5,991 nucleotides of DNA from an uncultured Prevotella sp. (GCA_900546345.1 URCI01000083.1:1-5991); one strand, 5' to 3'; shown: positions 1-5,839, numbered from the stretch's first letter. The notes: generated from the letters alone by a model not told the origin. Numbers and translations: made by a program.

Positions 1-229
1 CTATAAATTAGCCCCTTAAAGTGGCTATGAAGTTATACACAAACTTGACACCCTAAATACAAGAACTTTTTGATGACGGGGAAAATGTTCTCTGTTGTAA
101 CCCCAATATTACCTTTTTTCATGGTATACGTTCTAAATAGTTTTTTGCCGATAAAAATGCAAAAAGCGTGCCACGCAGATTTTTTTGAAAATTTACCGAA
201 ATTTTGACAACACTTTGCTAGAAAAAGAC
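1..229. other. AT-rich intergenic stretch, no gene seen
   Basis: No reading frame here looks like a protein and no tRNA or rRNA was recognised. The DNA is AT-rich, with several homopolymer runs. A small hairpin (GCGT 166-169 with ACGC 173-176) has a T run on either side. It is too short to call a terminator with confidence. The stretch is presumably the tail of an intergenic region whose left-hand gene lies outside the window. Confidence 0.5.
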
Positions 230-237
230 TATATTTG
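203..237 (+). promoter_or_regulatory. Bacteroidota-type promoter of candidate small RNA
   Basis: The sequence TATATTTG at 230-237 matches the Bacteroidota -7 consensus TAnnTTTG exactly and is followed by C. A TTTG at 203-206 could be the -33 element, but the 23-base spacer is a few bases longer than the usual 19-21. Transcription would start at about 241-245, and an intrinsic terminator follows only about 50 bases later. Confidence 0.5.
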
Positions 238-242
238 CATCA

Positions 243-330
243 TAGATTCATTTCAATAGGTTAAGGTTAGTTTTTTTAAAAGGTTAAAGGCCCCAATCAG
301 AGTAGTGATTACTGTGGATTGGGGATTTTT
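243..330 (+). ncRNA. candidate small RNA, about 90 nt
   Basis: This is inferred from a promoter-like sequence (TATATTTG at 230-237) followed closely by an intrinsic terminator (291-330), with no room for a useful ORF. The body carries short direct repeats (AGGTTAAGG at 258-266, AGGTTAAAGG at 281-290) around a T7A4 stretch. It ends in a long hairpin. No known RNA family was recognised. It could instead be a leader or attenuator, but the next gene on this strand starts 600 bases away. The 5' end is estimated from the promoter and is uncertain by several bases. Confidence 0.35.
291..330 (+). terminator. strong intrinsic terminator
   Basis: CCCCAATC (291-298) pairs with GATTGGGG (317-324). Inside the loop AGTA (301-304) pairs with TACT (310-313), giving an almost continuous stem closed by GTGAT. 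ATTTTT follows at 325-330. The T run lies on the plus-strand side, so the terminator acts on rightward transcription, either of the candidate small RNA or of a gene left of the window. Confidence 0.7.
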
Positions 331-357
331 GTTTAGTATTGTGACAAAGATCTGCGC

Positions 358-413
358 TGAGAATCGATTCTTTTGAAACACATGGTCCATTGGCCGCAAA
401 TTCGCGATTCTCA
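358..413. repeat. 9-bp perfect inverted repeat
   Basis: TGAGAATCG (358-366) is exactly complementary to CGATTCTCA (405-413), with 38 bases between the arms. The left arm overlaps the 10-bp palindrome GAATCGATTC (361-370). No T run follows, so it is not an obvious terminator. It could be a structured RNA or a protein-binding site. Confidence 0.45.
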
Positions 414-518
414 CACCATTTTTGTATATTACTAATAATCAGCATGTTAACAAGAAATCCATATCGTGTTTCATCCAAACAGAAGGATTGTATCGACAAA
501 ACCACCGTTTTGATCCGG

Positions 519-602
519 TCATCTCAATGGTCTGGCCCCGTCATCTCGGTTGTTTCATCGGATCATCTCGGTTGTTTCATTGGGTCATCTCGGTGTTTTG
601 AC
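519..602 (+). repeat. degenerate 22-bp tandem repeat, about 4 copies
   Basis: Units start with TCATCTC at 519, 541, 563 and 585, exactly 22 bases apart. The two central units (541-562 and 563-584) are nearly identical: both begin TCATCTCGGTTGTTTCAT and differ only in the last four bases. The first unit is diverged after TCATCTC. The fourth keeps TCATCTCGGT and then degrades. The period is not a multiple of three, which argues against a protein repeat. Confidence 0.75.
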
Positions 603-703
603 ACGCTCCAACCACTGATTTCTATCTGTCAGCCGACGGAAAAGCCACGCAAAAGCAAGAAAAGCGCCCCCCAACCACCACCTGCCTCCGCTAGAATGAA
701 AAA

Positions 704-733
704 TTTGTTTTTTGCGTTTTGTCACTATTCTTG
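704..733 (+). promoter_or_regulatory. possible groESL promoter
   Basis: TATTCTTG at 726-733 differs from TAnnTTTG by one base. TTTG at 704-707 lies 18 bases upstream, close to the usual spacing. This would give a leader of almost 200 nt before groES. No exact TAnnTTTG match was found between here and the start codon, and no CIRCE operator (TTAGCACTC-N9-GAGTGCTAA) is present. The assignment is tentative. Confidence 0.25.
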
Positions 734-930
734 AAATTGCATCTCCTACACCTTATTAATATATAGCATAGACATGCAACCTACATAGACAAGATGTCAC
801 ACCCCACTCTGCCACTCTTGTCAGTATCACGACGTGCGATCCTTTTGGCACGGTTTTGGCAATGACAGCTGTGGGTTGCTGAAACGCAACGACCAAAAAC
901 GACAAGTTAAACAAATAAAACATAGTAACT

Positions 931-1203
931 ATGACAATTAAACCATTAGCAGACAGAGTGCTGGTACTTCCTGCACCAGCTGAGGAAAAAGTAGGTGGAA
1001 TCATTATCCCTGACACAGCCAAGGAGAAACCACAGCGCGGCGAGGTCGTCGCCGTTGGTCAAGGCACCAAAGACGACCCGATGGTTCTCAAGAAGGGCGA
1101 CACCGTGCTCTATGGCAAATATGCCGGAACAGAGCTCGAAGATGGCGACAAGAAATATCTGATGATGCGTCAGAGCGACGTACTGGCTGTCGTAGAGGAC
1201 TAA
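931..1203 (+). CDS. groES: co-chaperonin GroES (Hsp10)
   Basis: This is the 90-residue lid of the GroEL folding chamber. It forms a seven-subunit ring in the cytosol that caps GroEL in an ATP-dependent cycle and encloses the unfolded client. The N-terminal signature KPLADRVLV (4-12) is clear. The mobile loop (about 17-33) contains GGIIIP at 22-27, the hydrophobic tripeptide that docks on the GroEL apical domain. The remaining beta-barrel, including YGKYAGTEL and the C-terminal DVLAVVE, is intact, and the length is normal for the family. The ATG at 931 is the only start compatible with the conserved N-terminus. It is preceded by an A-rich leader without a Shine-Dalgarno sequence. groEL follows 78 bases downstream on the same strand, the standard co-transcribed pair. 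Confidence 0.98.
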   Translation: MTIKPLADRVLVLPAPAEEKVGGIIIPDTAKEKPQRGEVVAVGQGTKDDPMVLKKGDTVLYGKYAGTELEDGDKKYLMMRQSDVLAVVED

Positions 1204-1265
1204 AACTCATGGACCCCAGCGTCCAGCATTCCATATTCAACTTTTATATCAACTTATATAATCAA

Positions 1266-1272
1266 TAAGGAA
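1266..1272 (+). promoter_or_regulatory. Shine-Dalgarno site of groEL
   Basis: TAAGGAA lies nine bases before the groEL ATG. It stands out because the other genes in this window have A-rich leaders without such a site, which fits high translation of the chaperonin. A weak hairpin (GGAC 1211-1214 with GTCC 1221-1224) lies earlier in the groES-groEL gap and has no T run. Confidence 0.6.
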
Positions 1273-1281
1273 ACAACAACA

Positions 1282-2901
1282 ATGGCAAAGATTATCAAAT
1301 ACAATACAGAAGCCCGCAACCTCATCAAGGCTGGCGTCGATCAGTTGGCTGACGCCGTGAAGGTTACTCTTGGTCCTAAGGGCCGCAACGTGATCATCGA
1401 GAAAAAGTTCGGTGCTCCTCAGATCACCAAGGACGGTGTCACTGTCGCCAAAGAGGTAGAGCTCGAGGACAAGTTCGAGAACACAGGTGCACAGCTCGTC
1501 AAGAGCGTTGCCAGCAAGACAGGTGACGACGCCGGCGACGGTACCACAACCGCTACGATCCTGACTCAGGCCATCGTCACAGAGGGTTTGAAGAACGTCA
1601 CAGCAGGTGCCAACCCTATGGATCTGAAGCGCGGTATTGACAAGGCCGTTGCCAAGGTCATCGACTACATCAAGACACACGCTGAGCAAGTGGGCGACAA
1701 CTACGACAAGATCGAGCAGGTCGCTACTGTCAGTGCTAACAACGATCCCGAGATCGGTAAGCTGATCGCTGACGCCATGCGCAAGGTCTCTAAGGACGGT
1801 GTGATCACCATCGAAGAGAGCAAGACTCGCGACACCAGCATCGGCGTTGTCCAGGGTATGCAGTTCGACCGTGGCTATCTCTCCGGCTACTTTGTGACCG
1901 ACACCGACAAGATGGAGTGTGTGATGGAGAATCCTTACATCCTCATCTACGACAAGAAGATCAGCAACCTCAAGGAGTTCTTGCCAATCCTGCAGCCTGC
2001 TGCCGAGAGCGGCCGTCCACTGCTCGTCATCGCCGAGGACGTTGACTCTGAGGCTCTGACCACACTGGTTGTCAACCGTCTGCGTGGCGGTCTGAAGATC
2101 TGCGCTGTCAAGGCTCCTGGCTTCGGCGACCGTCGCAAGGCTATGCTCGAGGATATCGCCATCCTGACAGGCGGTGTTGTCATCAGCGAGGAGAAAGGCT
2201 TGAAGCTTGAGCAGGCTACGCTCGACATGCTGGGCTCCTGCAAGAAGGTGACCATCACCAAGGACGACACGACAATCGTCGGCGGTGCCGGTGCCAAGGA
2301 GAACATCCAGGAGCGCATCAACCAGATCAAGAACGAGATTGCCAACACCAAGAGCTCTTACGACAAGGAGAAGCTGCAGGAGCGTCTCGGCAAGCTCAGC
2401 GGTGGTGTCGCTGTGCTCTATGTCGGTGCTAACTCCGAGGTGGAGATGAAGGAAAAGAAGGATCGTTGCGACGACGCACTCTGCGCTACACGTGCAGCCA
2501 GTGAGGAAGGTGTTGTTGTCGGTGGCGGTACCACATACATCCGTGCTCAGGAAGAGCTCAAGGATCTCAAGGGCGACAATGCCGATGAGCAGACGGGTAT
2601 CAACATCGTACGCCGCGCCATCGAGGAGCCGTTGCGTCAGATCGTCTTCAATGCCGGCGGCGAGGGTGCTGTCGTTGTGAACAAGGTTCGCGAGGGCAAG
2701 GGCGACTTCGGTTACAATGCCCGTGAGGACAAGTACGAAGACCTGCGCGCAGCTGGTGTCATCGATCCTGCCAAGGTAGAGCGTGTCGCTTTGGAGAACG
2801 CCGCTTCCGTGGCTGGTATGTTCCTGACCACAGAGTGCCTGATCTGCGACAAGCCTGAAGAGAAGCCGGCAATGCCAGCTGCTCAGCCCGGAATGATGTA
2901 A
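1282..2901 (+). CDS. groEL: chaperonin GroEL (Hsp60)
   Basis: This 539-residue ATP-driven chaperonin forms two stacked seven-subunit rings in the cytosol and folds client proteins together with GroES. The equatorial ATP site is intact: TLGPKGRNV (29-37), the KDGVTV segment with D51, and DGTTT starting at D86. D398, needed for ATP hydrolysis, is present in the segment before ATRAA. The family signature AASEEGVVVGGG runs from 405 to 416. Length and domain order (equatorial, intermediate, apical, then back) are normal. The ATG at 1282 begins the usual MAKxI N-terminus and follows a good Shine-Dalgarno site. The C-terminus ends in a short Pro/Ala/Met-rich tail (PAMPAAQPGMM) in place of the long GGM repeats of E. 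coli. The gene is co-transcribed with groES and followed by a strong terminator. Confidence 0.98.
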   Translation: MAKIIKYNTEARNLIKAGVDQLADAVKVTLGPKGRNVIIEKKFGAPQITKDGVTVAKEVELEDKFENTGAQLVKSVASKTGDDAGDGTTTATILTQAIVTEGLKNVTAGANPMDLKRGIDKAVAKVIDYIKTHAEQVGDNYDKIEQVATVSANNDPEIGKLIADAMRKVSKDGVITIEESKTRDTSIGVVQGMQFDRGYLSGYFVTDTDKMECVMENPYILIYDKKISNLKEFLPILQPAAESGRPLLVIAEDVDSEALTTLVVNRLRGGLKICAVKAPGFGDRRKAMLEDIAILTGGVVISEEKGLKLEQATLDMLGSCKKVTITKDDTTIVGGAGAKENIQERINQIKNEIANTKSSYDKEKLQERLGKLSGGVAVLYVGANSEVEMKEKKDRCDDALCATRAASEEGVVVGGGTTYIRAQEELKDLKGDNADEQTGINIVRRAIEEPLRQIVFNAGGEGAVVVNKVREGKGDFGYNAREDKYEDLRAAGVIDPAKVERVALENAASVAGMFLTTECLICDKPEEKPAMPAAQPGMM

Positions 2902-2935
2902 TCATTGCTCCGCAGCAACAAGACATATAACGAGG

Positions 2936-2974
2936 AAGAGGTGGTAAGCCCATGGGCCTGCCACCTCTTTTTTG
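2936..2974 (+). terminator. groESL intrinsic terminator
   Basis: AAGAGGTGG (2936-2944) pairs with CCACCTCTT (2961-2969), and T-rich sequence follows (CTTTTTTG, 2967-2974). The loop contains the perfect 10-bp palindrome GCCCATGGGC (2948-2957), which can extend the hairpin. It lies 35 bases after the groEL stop and 11 bases beyond the stop of the convergent gene. On the minus strand the stem is not followed by a T run, so it probably serves mainly the chaperonin operon. Confidence 0.85.
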
Positions 2975-2984
2975 TTGTTGTCGG

Positions 2985-3956
2985 TCATTCTTTCGACAGC
3001 CACGAGAGCAACTTGTTGATCCATCCGATGGAGAAGCGAAACCAACGATACTTCGCCACCGGCTTGCCGCCAAAGCGCAACAGAAACTCGCGGAATGGAT
3101 TGTTGGGATAAGGCAATCCACCATCGAGGAAGAAAATGTGGGCATAGTTGTGTTTCCAAGCCCAGATCATCGCTTGCCAAACGGTCATCGTGGCCGGATG
3201 GAGCCAGGCATAGCGCTTGCGGCGCGAGGCGAGGTACCACAGATATGCGTTGCCCTCGGAATAGACACACACGCAGCCACCGATCAGCCGACCTTTATAG
3301 AGTGTGGCAAAGAGACGGGCATTGTCGCTGCGAAACAGCTGGGCGAGCTGTTTCTCCGGTGGCACGACACGATGCACTTTCCACCGATAGAAGCCACGCA
3401 CCAAATGCACGAAGCGCTGGAGCTCGTCTTCGGTCTTTACCTCGCGCGTCTCCACTCCCTGCTGATAGGCGTGTTCGATCTTTTTCAGCATCTTGGGCTG
3501 CAAACGGTCATGGGGATCCATGGAATGGAGCGAGTTGTGGATTTCCTGCCAAAGTATTGGGAAGAAGCCCTGGGCACGGAAAAAACGATAGCCAAACATT
3601 TTGCGCGAGATGTCGCTGAACTCTATGAAGAGACAAAGACGACGGCGCAACCGACGGACAAGCGCCTCCAGCAGTATGCCGAAAACTTCCTCGCTGTTGA
3701 CGTCTTCGGAATAGTCGCCCTCACCGTAAGCATGTGCCTGCCAGTAAAGGAAAGGCAGCCACGAGGACCGCTGCAAAAAGACAAGGATGTGGCCGGCCAC
3801 GCTGCCCGAGCTGTCGAAAGCCACTGCCATACACGGCCGCTGCCCGGGAGTAGCTTCTACGATATGGAAGAGTTCCGGGCTGTGGAAAAAGTTGCCGCCG
3901 TCCATCGTCGGCAATGTGTCTCCACGCGTATAGATTGCGGTCTGATATTGCGACAT
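2985..3956 (-). CDS. FemAB-like GNAT-family acyltransferase
   Basis: The 323-residue protein looks like the Bacteroidota group of two-lobed GNAT/FemAB-type acyltransferases. The N-terminal half opens with a FFHSPELF-type segment (23-30) and beta strands such as CMAVAFD (42-48). The C-terminal half (about 213-310) looks like the acyl-CoA-binding fold: a strand pair around ARLFATLYKGRLIGG, then YLWYLAS, a helix with LHPATMTVWQAMIWAW, and the strand HIFFLDGG. There is no signal peptide and no clear membrane helix. FemAB relatives transfer amino acids or acyl groups to cell-envelope precursors, but substrate and acceptor cannot be read here. The ATG at 3956 is preferred over an in-frame TTG at 3983, because that TTG lies inside the promoter -7 box. 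The gene is a single unit, convergent with groEL and divergent from the kdsC-like gene. Confidence 0.75.
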   Translation of the reverse strand: MSQYQTAIYTRGDTLPTMDGGNFFHSPELFHIVEATPGQRPCMAVAFDSSGSVAGHILVFLQRSSWLPFLYWQAHAYGEGDYSEDVNSEEVFGILLEALVRRLRRRLCLFIEFSDISRKMFGYRFFRAQGFFPILWQEIHNSLHSMDPHDRLQPKMLKKIEHAYQQGVETREVKTEDELQRFVHLVRGFYRWKVHRVVPPEKQLAQLFRSDNARLFATLYKGRLIGGCVCVYSEGNAYLWYLASRRKRYAWLHPATMTVWQAMIWAWKHNYAHIFFLDGGLPYPNNPFREFLLRFGGKPVAKYRWFRFSIGWINKLLSWLSKE

Positions 3957-3980
3957 CGGTACAGAATGATTGCTTACTGG

Positions 3981-4011
3981 CAAAATTAATATAATTCAAG
4001 GGAAACACAAA
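3981..4011 (-). promoter_or_regulatory. promoter of the GNAT-family gene
   Basis: Read on the minus strand, TTTG (4011-4008), 19 bases, then TAATTTTG (3988-3981) is a perfect match to the Bacteroidota pattern TTTG-N19-TAnnTTTG. Transcription would begin near 3975, leaving a leader of about 20 nt before the ATG at 3956. This also rules out the upstream TTG start. Confidence 0.75.
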
Positions 4012-4034
4012 ATAAAGTTCCACTTTTATTTTGT
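4007..4034. repeat. imperfect palindrome between divergent promoters
   Basis: ACAAAATAAAGT (4007-4018) and ACTTTTATTTTGT (4022-4034) are inverted copies with one extra base in the right arm and a three-base centre, TCC. It touches the -33 box of the leftward promoter and the first base of the -7 box of the rightward one. It could be a shared operator or simply AT-rich promoter sequence. Confidence 0.4.
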
Positions 4035-4041
4035 AACTTTG
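4034..4041 (+). promoter_or_regulatory. -7 box of the kdsC-maf promoter
   Basis: TAACTTTG followed by C matches the Bacteroidota TAnnTTTG consensus exactly. No TTG was found at the right distance upstream, so only the -7 element is supported. The predicted start near 4046-4049 leaves a leader of about 16-20 nt before the ATG at 4065. Confidence 0.6.
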
Positions 4042-4064
4042 CGTCAAAAATCATACACACAACC

Positions 4065-4583
4065 ATGATCAACTACGATTTACGCCGCATTCGCGCCATT
4101 GTCTTCGACGTCGATGGCGTGCTGTCGGCTTCTACGGTGGGTATGGACGCCGAAGGAATGCCGCTGCGCACGGTCAACATCAAGGACGGCTACGCCATTC
4201 AGCTTGCAGTGAAACGCGGACTGCGCATCGCCATCATCACCGGCGGCAGCTCTGAGGCGATCCGCAAGCGCTATGCTTACTTAGGCGTGGAGGATATCTT
4301 CATGGGCAGCGCCATGAAAAAAGACGTCTATGCCCGTTTTCTGGAAACCTATTGCCTGACCCACGACGAGGTGCTCTACATGGGCGACGACATCCCGGAT
4401 TATGAAGTAATGAACCTTGTAGGCTGTCCATGCTGCCCGGCCGATGCCTGTTCCGACATCAAGAAGATCTCACGTTACGTCAGCAGCTATGAGGGAGGAC
4501 GCGGATGCGCCCGCGATGTCATCGAACAGGTGCTCAAAGCTCAAGGCAAGTGGATGGACAACGCCAAGGCCTTCGGATGGTAA
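4065..4583 (+). CDS. kdsC: KdsC-type HAD phosphatase (Kdo-8-phosphate phosphatase)
   Basis: This cytosolic, Mg-dependent HAD phosphatase has 172 residues. Its likely reaction is removal of phosphate from 3-deoxy-D-manno-octulosonate 8-phosphate to give Kdo, an inner-core sugar of lipopolysaccharide. HAD motif I is FDVDGVL with nucleophile D15 and acid/base D17. Motif II is IITGG around T59, motif III is K85 or K86 after GSAM, and motif IV is GDDIPD with D108, D109 and D112. The C-terminal GGRGCARDV (144-152) matches the GGRG-containing tail of KdsC. The protein has no cap domain, as expected for this tetrameric subclass. The ATG at 4065 sits just after a good -7 box. maf follows on the same strand with no terminator between them. 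A related cap-less HAD phosphatase of different specificity cannot be excluded from sequence alone. Confidence 0.85.
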   Translation: MINYDLRRIRAIVFDVDGVLSASTVGMDAEGMPLRTVNIKDGYAIQLAVKRGLRIAIITGGSSEAIRKRYAYLGVEDIFMGSAMKKDVYARFLETYCLTHDEVLYMGDDIPDYEVMNLVGCPCCPADACSDIKKISRYVSSYEGGRGCARDVIEQVLKAQGKWMDNAKAFGW

Positions 4584-4700
4584 AAATCCGCCAAGGACGA
4601 AGAGTGGCGAACAGCCATTGATGAGAGGACAGGATGTCTTTTGATCGGAACAGCCCTCACATATCGCCCTATGAAGGACCAGCAAAAAGAAAGAAAAGAA

Positions 4701-5279
4701 ATGGAAACAAACAAACTGAAAATCATTCTTGCCAGTGCTTCACCACGGCGACGTGAGCTGTTGGCAGGACTGGATCTAGACTTTGAAGTGAAAGTCATCA
4801 AAGGCGTCAGCGAGCGCTATCCCGAGGATTTGCCTGCCGTCGAGGTGCCGCAATATATCTCACGCGAAAAAGCTGCCGCCTACAAGGTTGCTGACGATGA
4901 GCTGTTGCTCACCGCCGACACCGTTGTCGTCGTCGACAACACGATCTTGGGCAAGCCACACGATGCCGCCGATGCGCATCGTATGCTTCGCATGATCAGC
5001 GGACGGACACATCAGGTGGTCACCGGTGTGACGCTGACCACTGTCCAAAAGCAAAAGACCTTTGCCGTCACCACCGATGTCACCTTCCGGGAACTTACCG
5101 ATGAGGAGATCGACTACTATATCGAGCACTACCGCCCGTTTGACAAGGCGGGAGCCTACGGCATCCAGGAGTGGATTGGCTATGTCGGCGTGACGGGACT
5201 CAACGGCAGTTACTACAATGTCATGGGGCTGCCCGTACAGCGCATCTATCAGGAGATCATGGCCCTGGAGCATGCATGA
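4701..5279 (+). CDS. maf: Maf family nucleotide pyrophosphatase
   Basis: This 192-residue house-cleaning enzyme hydrolyses nucleoside triphosphates, probably dTTP/UTP and modified pyrimidine nucleotides, to monophosphate and pyrophosphate in the cytosol. The Maf signature ILASASPRRREL starts at residue 9. It is followed by a REKA segment (55-58), TADTVV (71-76) with the catalytic D73, GKP (84-86), SGRTHQVVTG (100-109) and DKAGAYGIQ (148-156). All family motifs are present and the length is typical. The ATG at 4701 gives a normal short N-terminus (METNKLKIIL) after a very A-rich leader. An in-frame ATG at 4671 would add ten mostly charged residues and is the main alternative, and a TTG at 4641 is less likely. 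The gene lies 117 bases after the kdsC-type gene on the same strand, probably as one operon. Confidence 0.93.
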   Translation: METNKLKIILASASPRRRELLAGLDLDFEVKVIKGVSERYPEDLPAVEVPQYISREKAAAYKVADDELLLTADTVVVVDNTILGKPHDAADAHRMLRMISGRTHQVVTGVTLTTVQKQKTFAVTTDVTFRELTDEEIDYYIEHYRPFDKAGAYGIQEWIGYVGVTGLNGSYYNVMGLPVQRIYQEIMALEHA

Positions 5280-5316
5280 CGGACGATCGGCGATTACAAG
5301 TCAGTCCGGCATAAAC

Positions 5317-5366
5317 GAAATATCGGTGTCCATTACAGACGATCGCCTGTAGTGAACACCGATTTC
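5317..5366. terminator. hairpin between convergent genes, likely terminator
   Basis: ATCGGTGT (5322-5329) pairs with ACACCGAT (5356-5363). The stem continues inward through CA/TG and TACAG (5334-5338) with CTGTA (5347-5351), with one mismatch and one wobble, around an 8-base loop. The flanks are only moderately T-rich on either strand (TTTCTGATT rightward, ATATTTCG leftward). It lies 42 bases after maf and 49 bases beyond the end of the convergent small ORF, so it could serve both. Confidence 0.55.
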
Positions 5367-5412
5367 TGATTCTGAAAGTTGTCTTCAGTACTTGCTCAAA
5401 GCAGAAAAGGAC

Positions 5413-5532
5413 TTAAGCCTTCTTTGACTTCATAGCATCCAGGGCTGCACGACGGCCACCAAGAATCATGTCTATGCGCATCTTGTCTTGCAGATTTGCC
5501 TGGGCATTCATTGTTACCAATTTGTCTGTCAT
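5413..5532 (-). CDS. small 39-residue protein, function unknown
   Basis: The ORF encodes a 39-residue, net basic, cysteine-free peptide. It begins MTDKLVTMNAQANL and ends in a helix-prone segment with GGRRAALDAMKSKK. No membrane segment, signal peptide or recognised domain is present. It is supported by its natural-looking composition, an ATG start and promoter-like sequences upstream on the same strand (TAACTTTG at 5615-5608). It also ends just before a hairpin shared with maf. In-frame ATGs at residues 8, 18 and 22 offer shorter alternatives. The leader is A-rich with no Shine-Dalgarno site, as for most genes here. The Arg/Lys-rich C-terminal half could bind nucleic acid or ribosomes, but that is only a guess. 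A chance ORF cannot be excluded. Confidence 0.5.
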   Translation of the reverse strand: MTDKLVTMNAQANLQDKMRIDMILGGRRAALDAMKSKKA

Positions 5533-5607
5533 AACTACAATCTTTTTACGTTGATAAGATGGAAACAGCGGCTAACGACCAACGTCGCCCGTCGCATTGT
5601 CCGGCGA

Positions 5608-5615
5608 CAAAGTTA
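5608..5615 (-). promoter_or_regulatory. -7 box upstream of the small ORF
   Basis: On the minus strand this reads TAACTTTG, an exact TAnnTTTG match. No clear -33 element lies 19-21 bases upstream. It would give a leader of about 70 nt before the ATG at 5532. A second, poorer candidate is TTACTTTG at 5666-5659, with TTG at 5690-5688 (spacer 21). Confidence 0.45.
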
Positions 5616-5676
5616 GGTTTCTTCTTCCGTATCGCCTAATATTATTGCATAAAAAACGCAAAGTAATCGATTGTAC

Positions 5677-5690
5677 TTGACATAGGTCAA
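5677..5690. promoter_or_regulatory. CRP/FNR-like palindrome
   Basis: TTGAC-ATAG-GTCAA is a perfect 5-bp inverted repeat with a 4-base centre. This is the geometry of binding sites of the CRP/FNR superfamily. On the minus strand it overlaps the TTG of the poorer promoter of the small ORF. On the plus strand it lies 21 bases before TACTTTCG, a weak -7 candidate. The regulator is not identifiable from this window. Confidence 0.35.
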
Positions 5691-5823
5691 CAAAAGAGGG
5701 TACTTTCGAGGCGGTTTTGGGGCCGAAAAACACCGTTGAAGCACCGCCAGAATCGGTTAAAATTGATTTAGATCAACTCGAAACAACACCTTCAACCACT
5801 GCCAAGACATGGTATGGTCATTC

Positions 5824-5839
5824 TCCCCCTCTTAGGGGA
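5824..5839. repeat. short hairpin TCCCC/GGGGA
   Basis: TCCCC (5824-5828) pairs with GGGGA (5835-5839) around CTCTTA. A purine-rich stretch with GAGAGAGGG follows. It resembles the short C-rich/G-rich intergenic palindromes common in Bacteroidota, though that likeness is from memory. No T run follows, so it is not a clear terminator. Confidence 0.3.

Larger units (their letters stand above)
331..930. other. 600-base gene-free region upstream of groES
   Basis: No convincing coding sequence was found. Open frames on both strands have low-complexity, unnatural compositions and no family resemblance. The region contains a 9-bp inverted repeat at 358-413, a short perfect hairpin at 497-512 (CAAAAC, loop CACC, GTTTTG), a degenerate 22-bp tandem repeat at 519-602, and the presumed control region of groESL (about 700-930). 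Such a long non-coding stretch is unusual beside otherwise closely packed genes. Confidence 0.55.

Noticed and set aside
161..187. GCGT/ACGC mini-hairpin flanked by T runs on both strands
   Set aside because: A 4-bp stem is too weak to call a terminator.
284..505. 73-codon minus-strand open frame
   Set aside because: It covers the terminator hairpin at 291-330 and the inverted repeat at 358-413. It has no promoter-like sequence or family resemblance.
390..734. 114-codon plus-strand open frame upstream of groES
   Set aside because: It crosses the 22-bp tandem repeat, whose period breaks the frame register. Its composition is Ser/Pro/Lys-biased and unnatural, and it has no recognisable domain.
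730..756. Sigma-32-like promoter CTTGAAA with CCTTAT 14 bases downstream
   Set aside because: The -10 part matches poorly, and Bacteroidota are generally thought to lack sigma-32. Probably coincidence in AT-rich DNA.
1249..2680. Open frames on the opposite strand and in other frames within groEL
   Set aside because: They are shadows of the strongly coding groEL frame and have no independent support.
2952..3989. Long plus-strand open frame opposite the GNAT-family gene
   Set aside because: The minus-strand product has recognisable domain features and a perfect promoter. The plus-strand frame resembles nothing and overlaps the groESL terminator.
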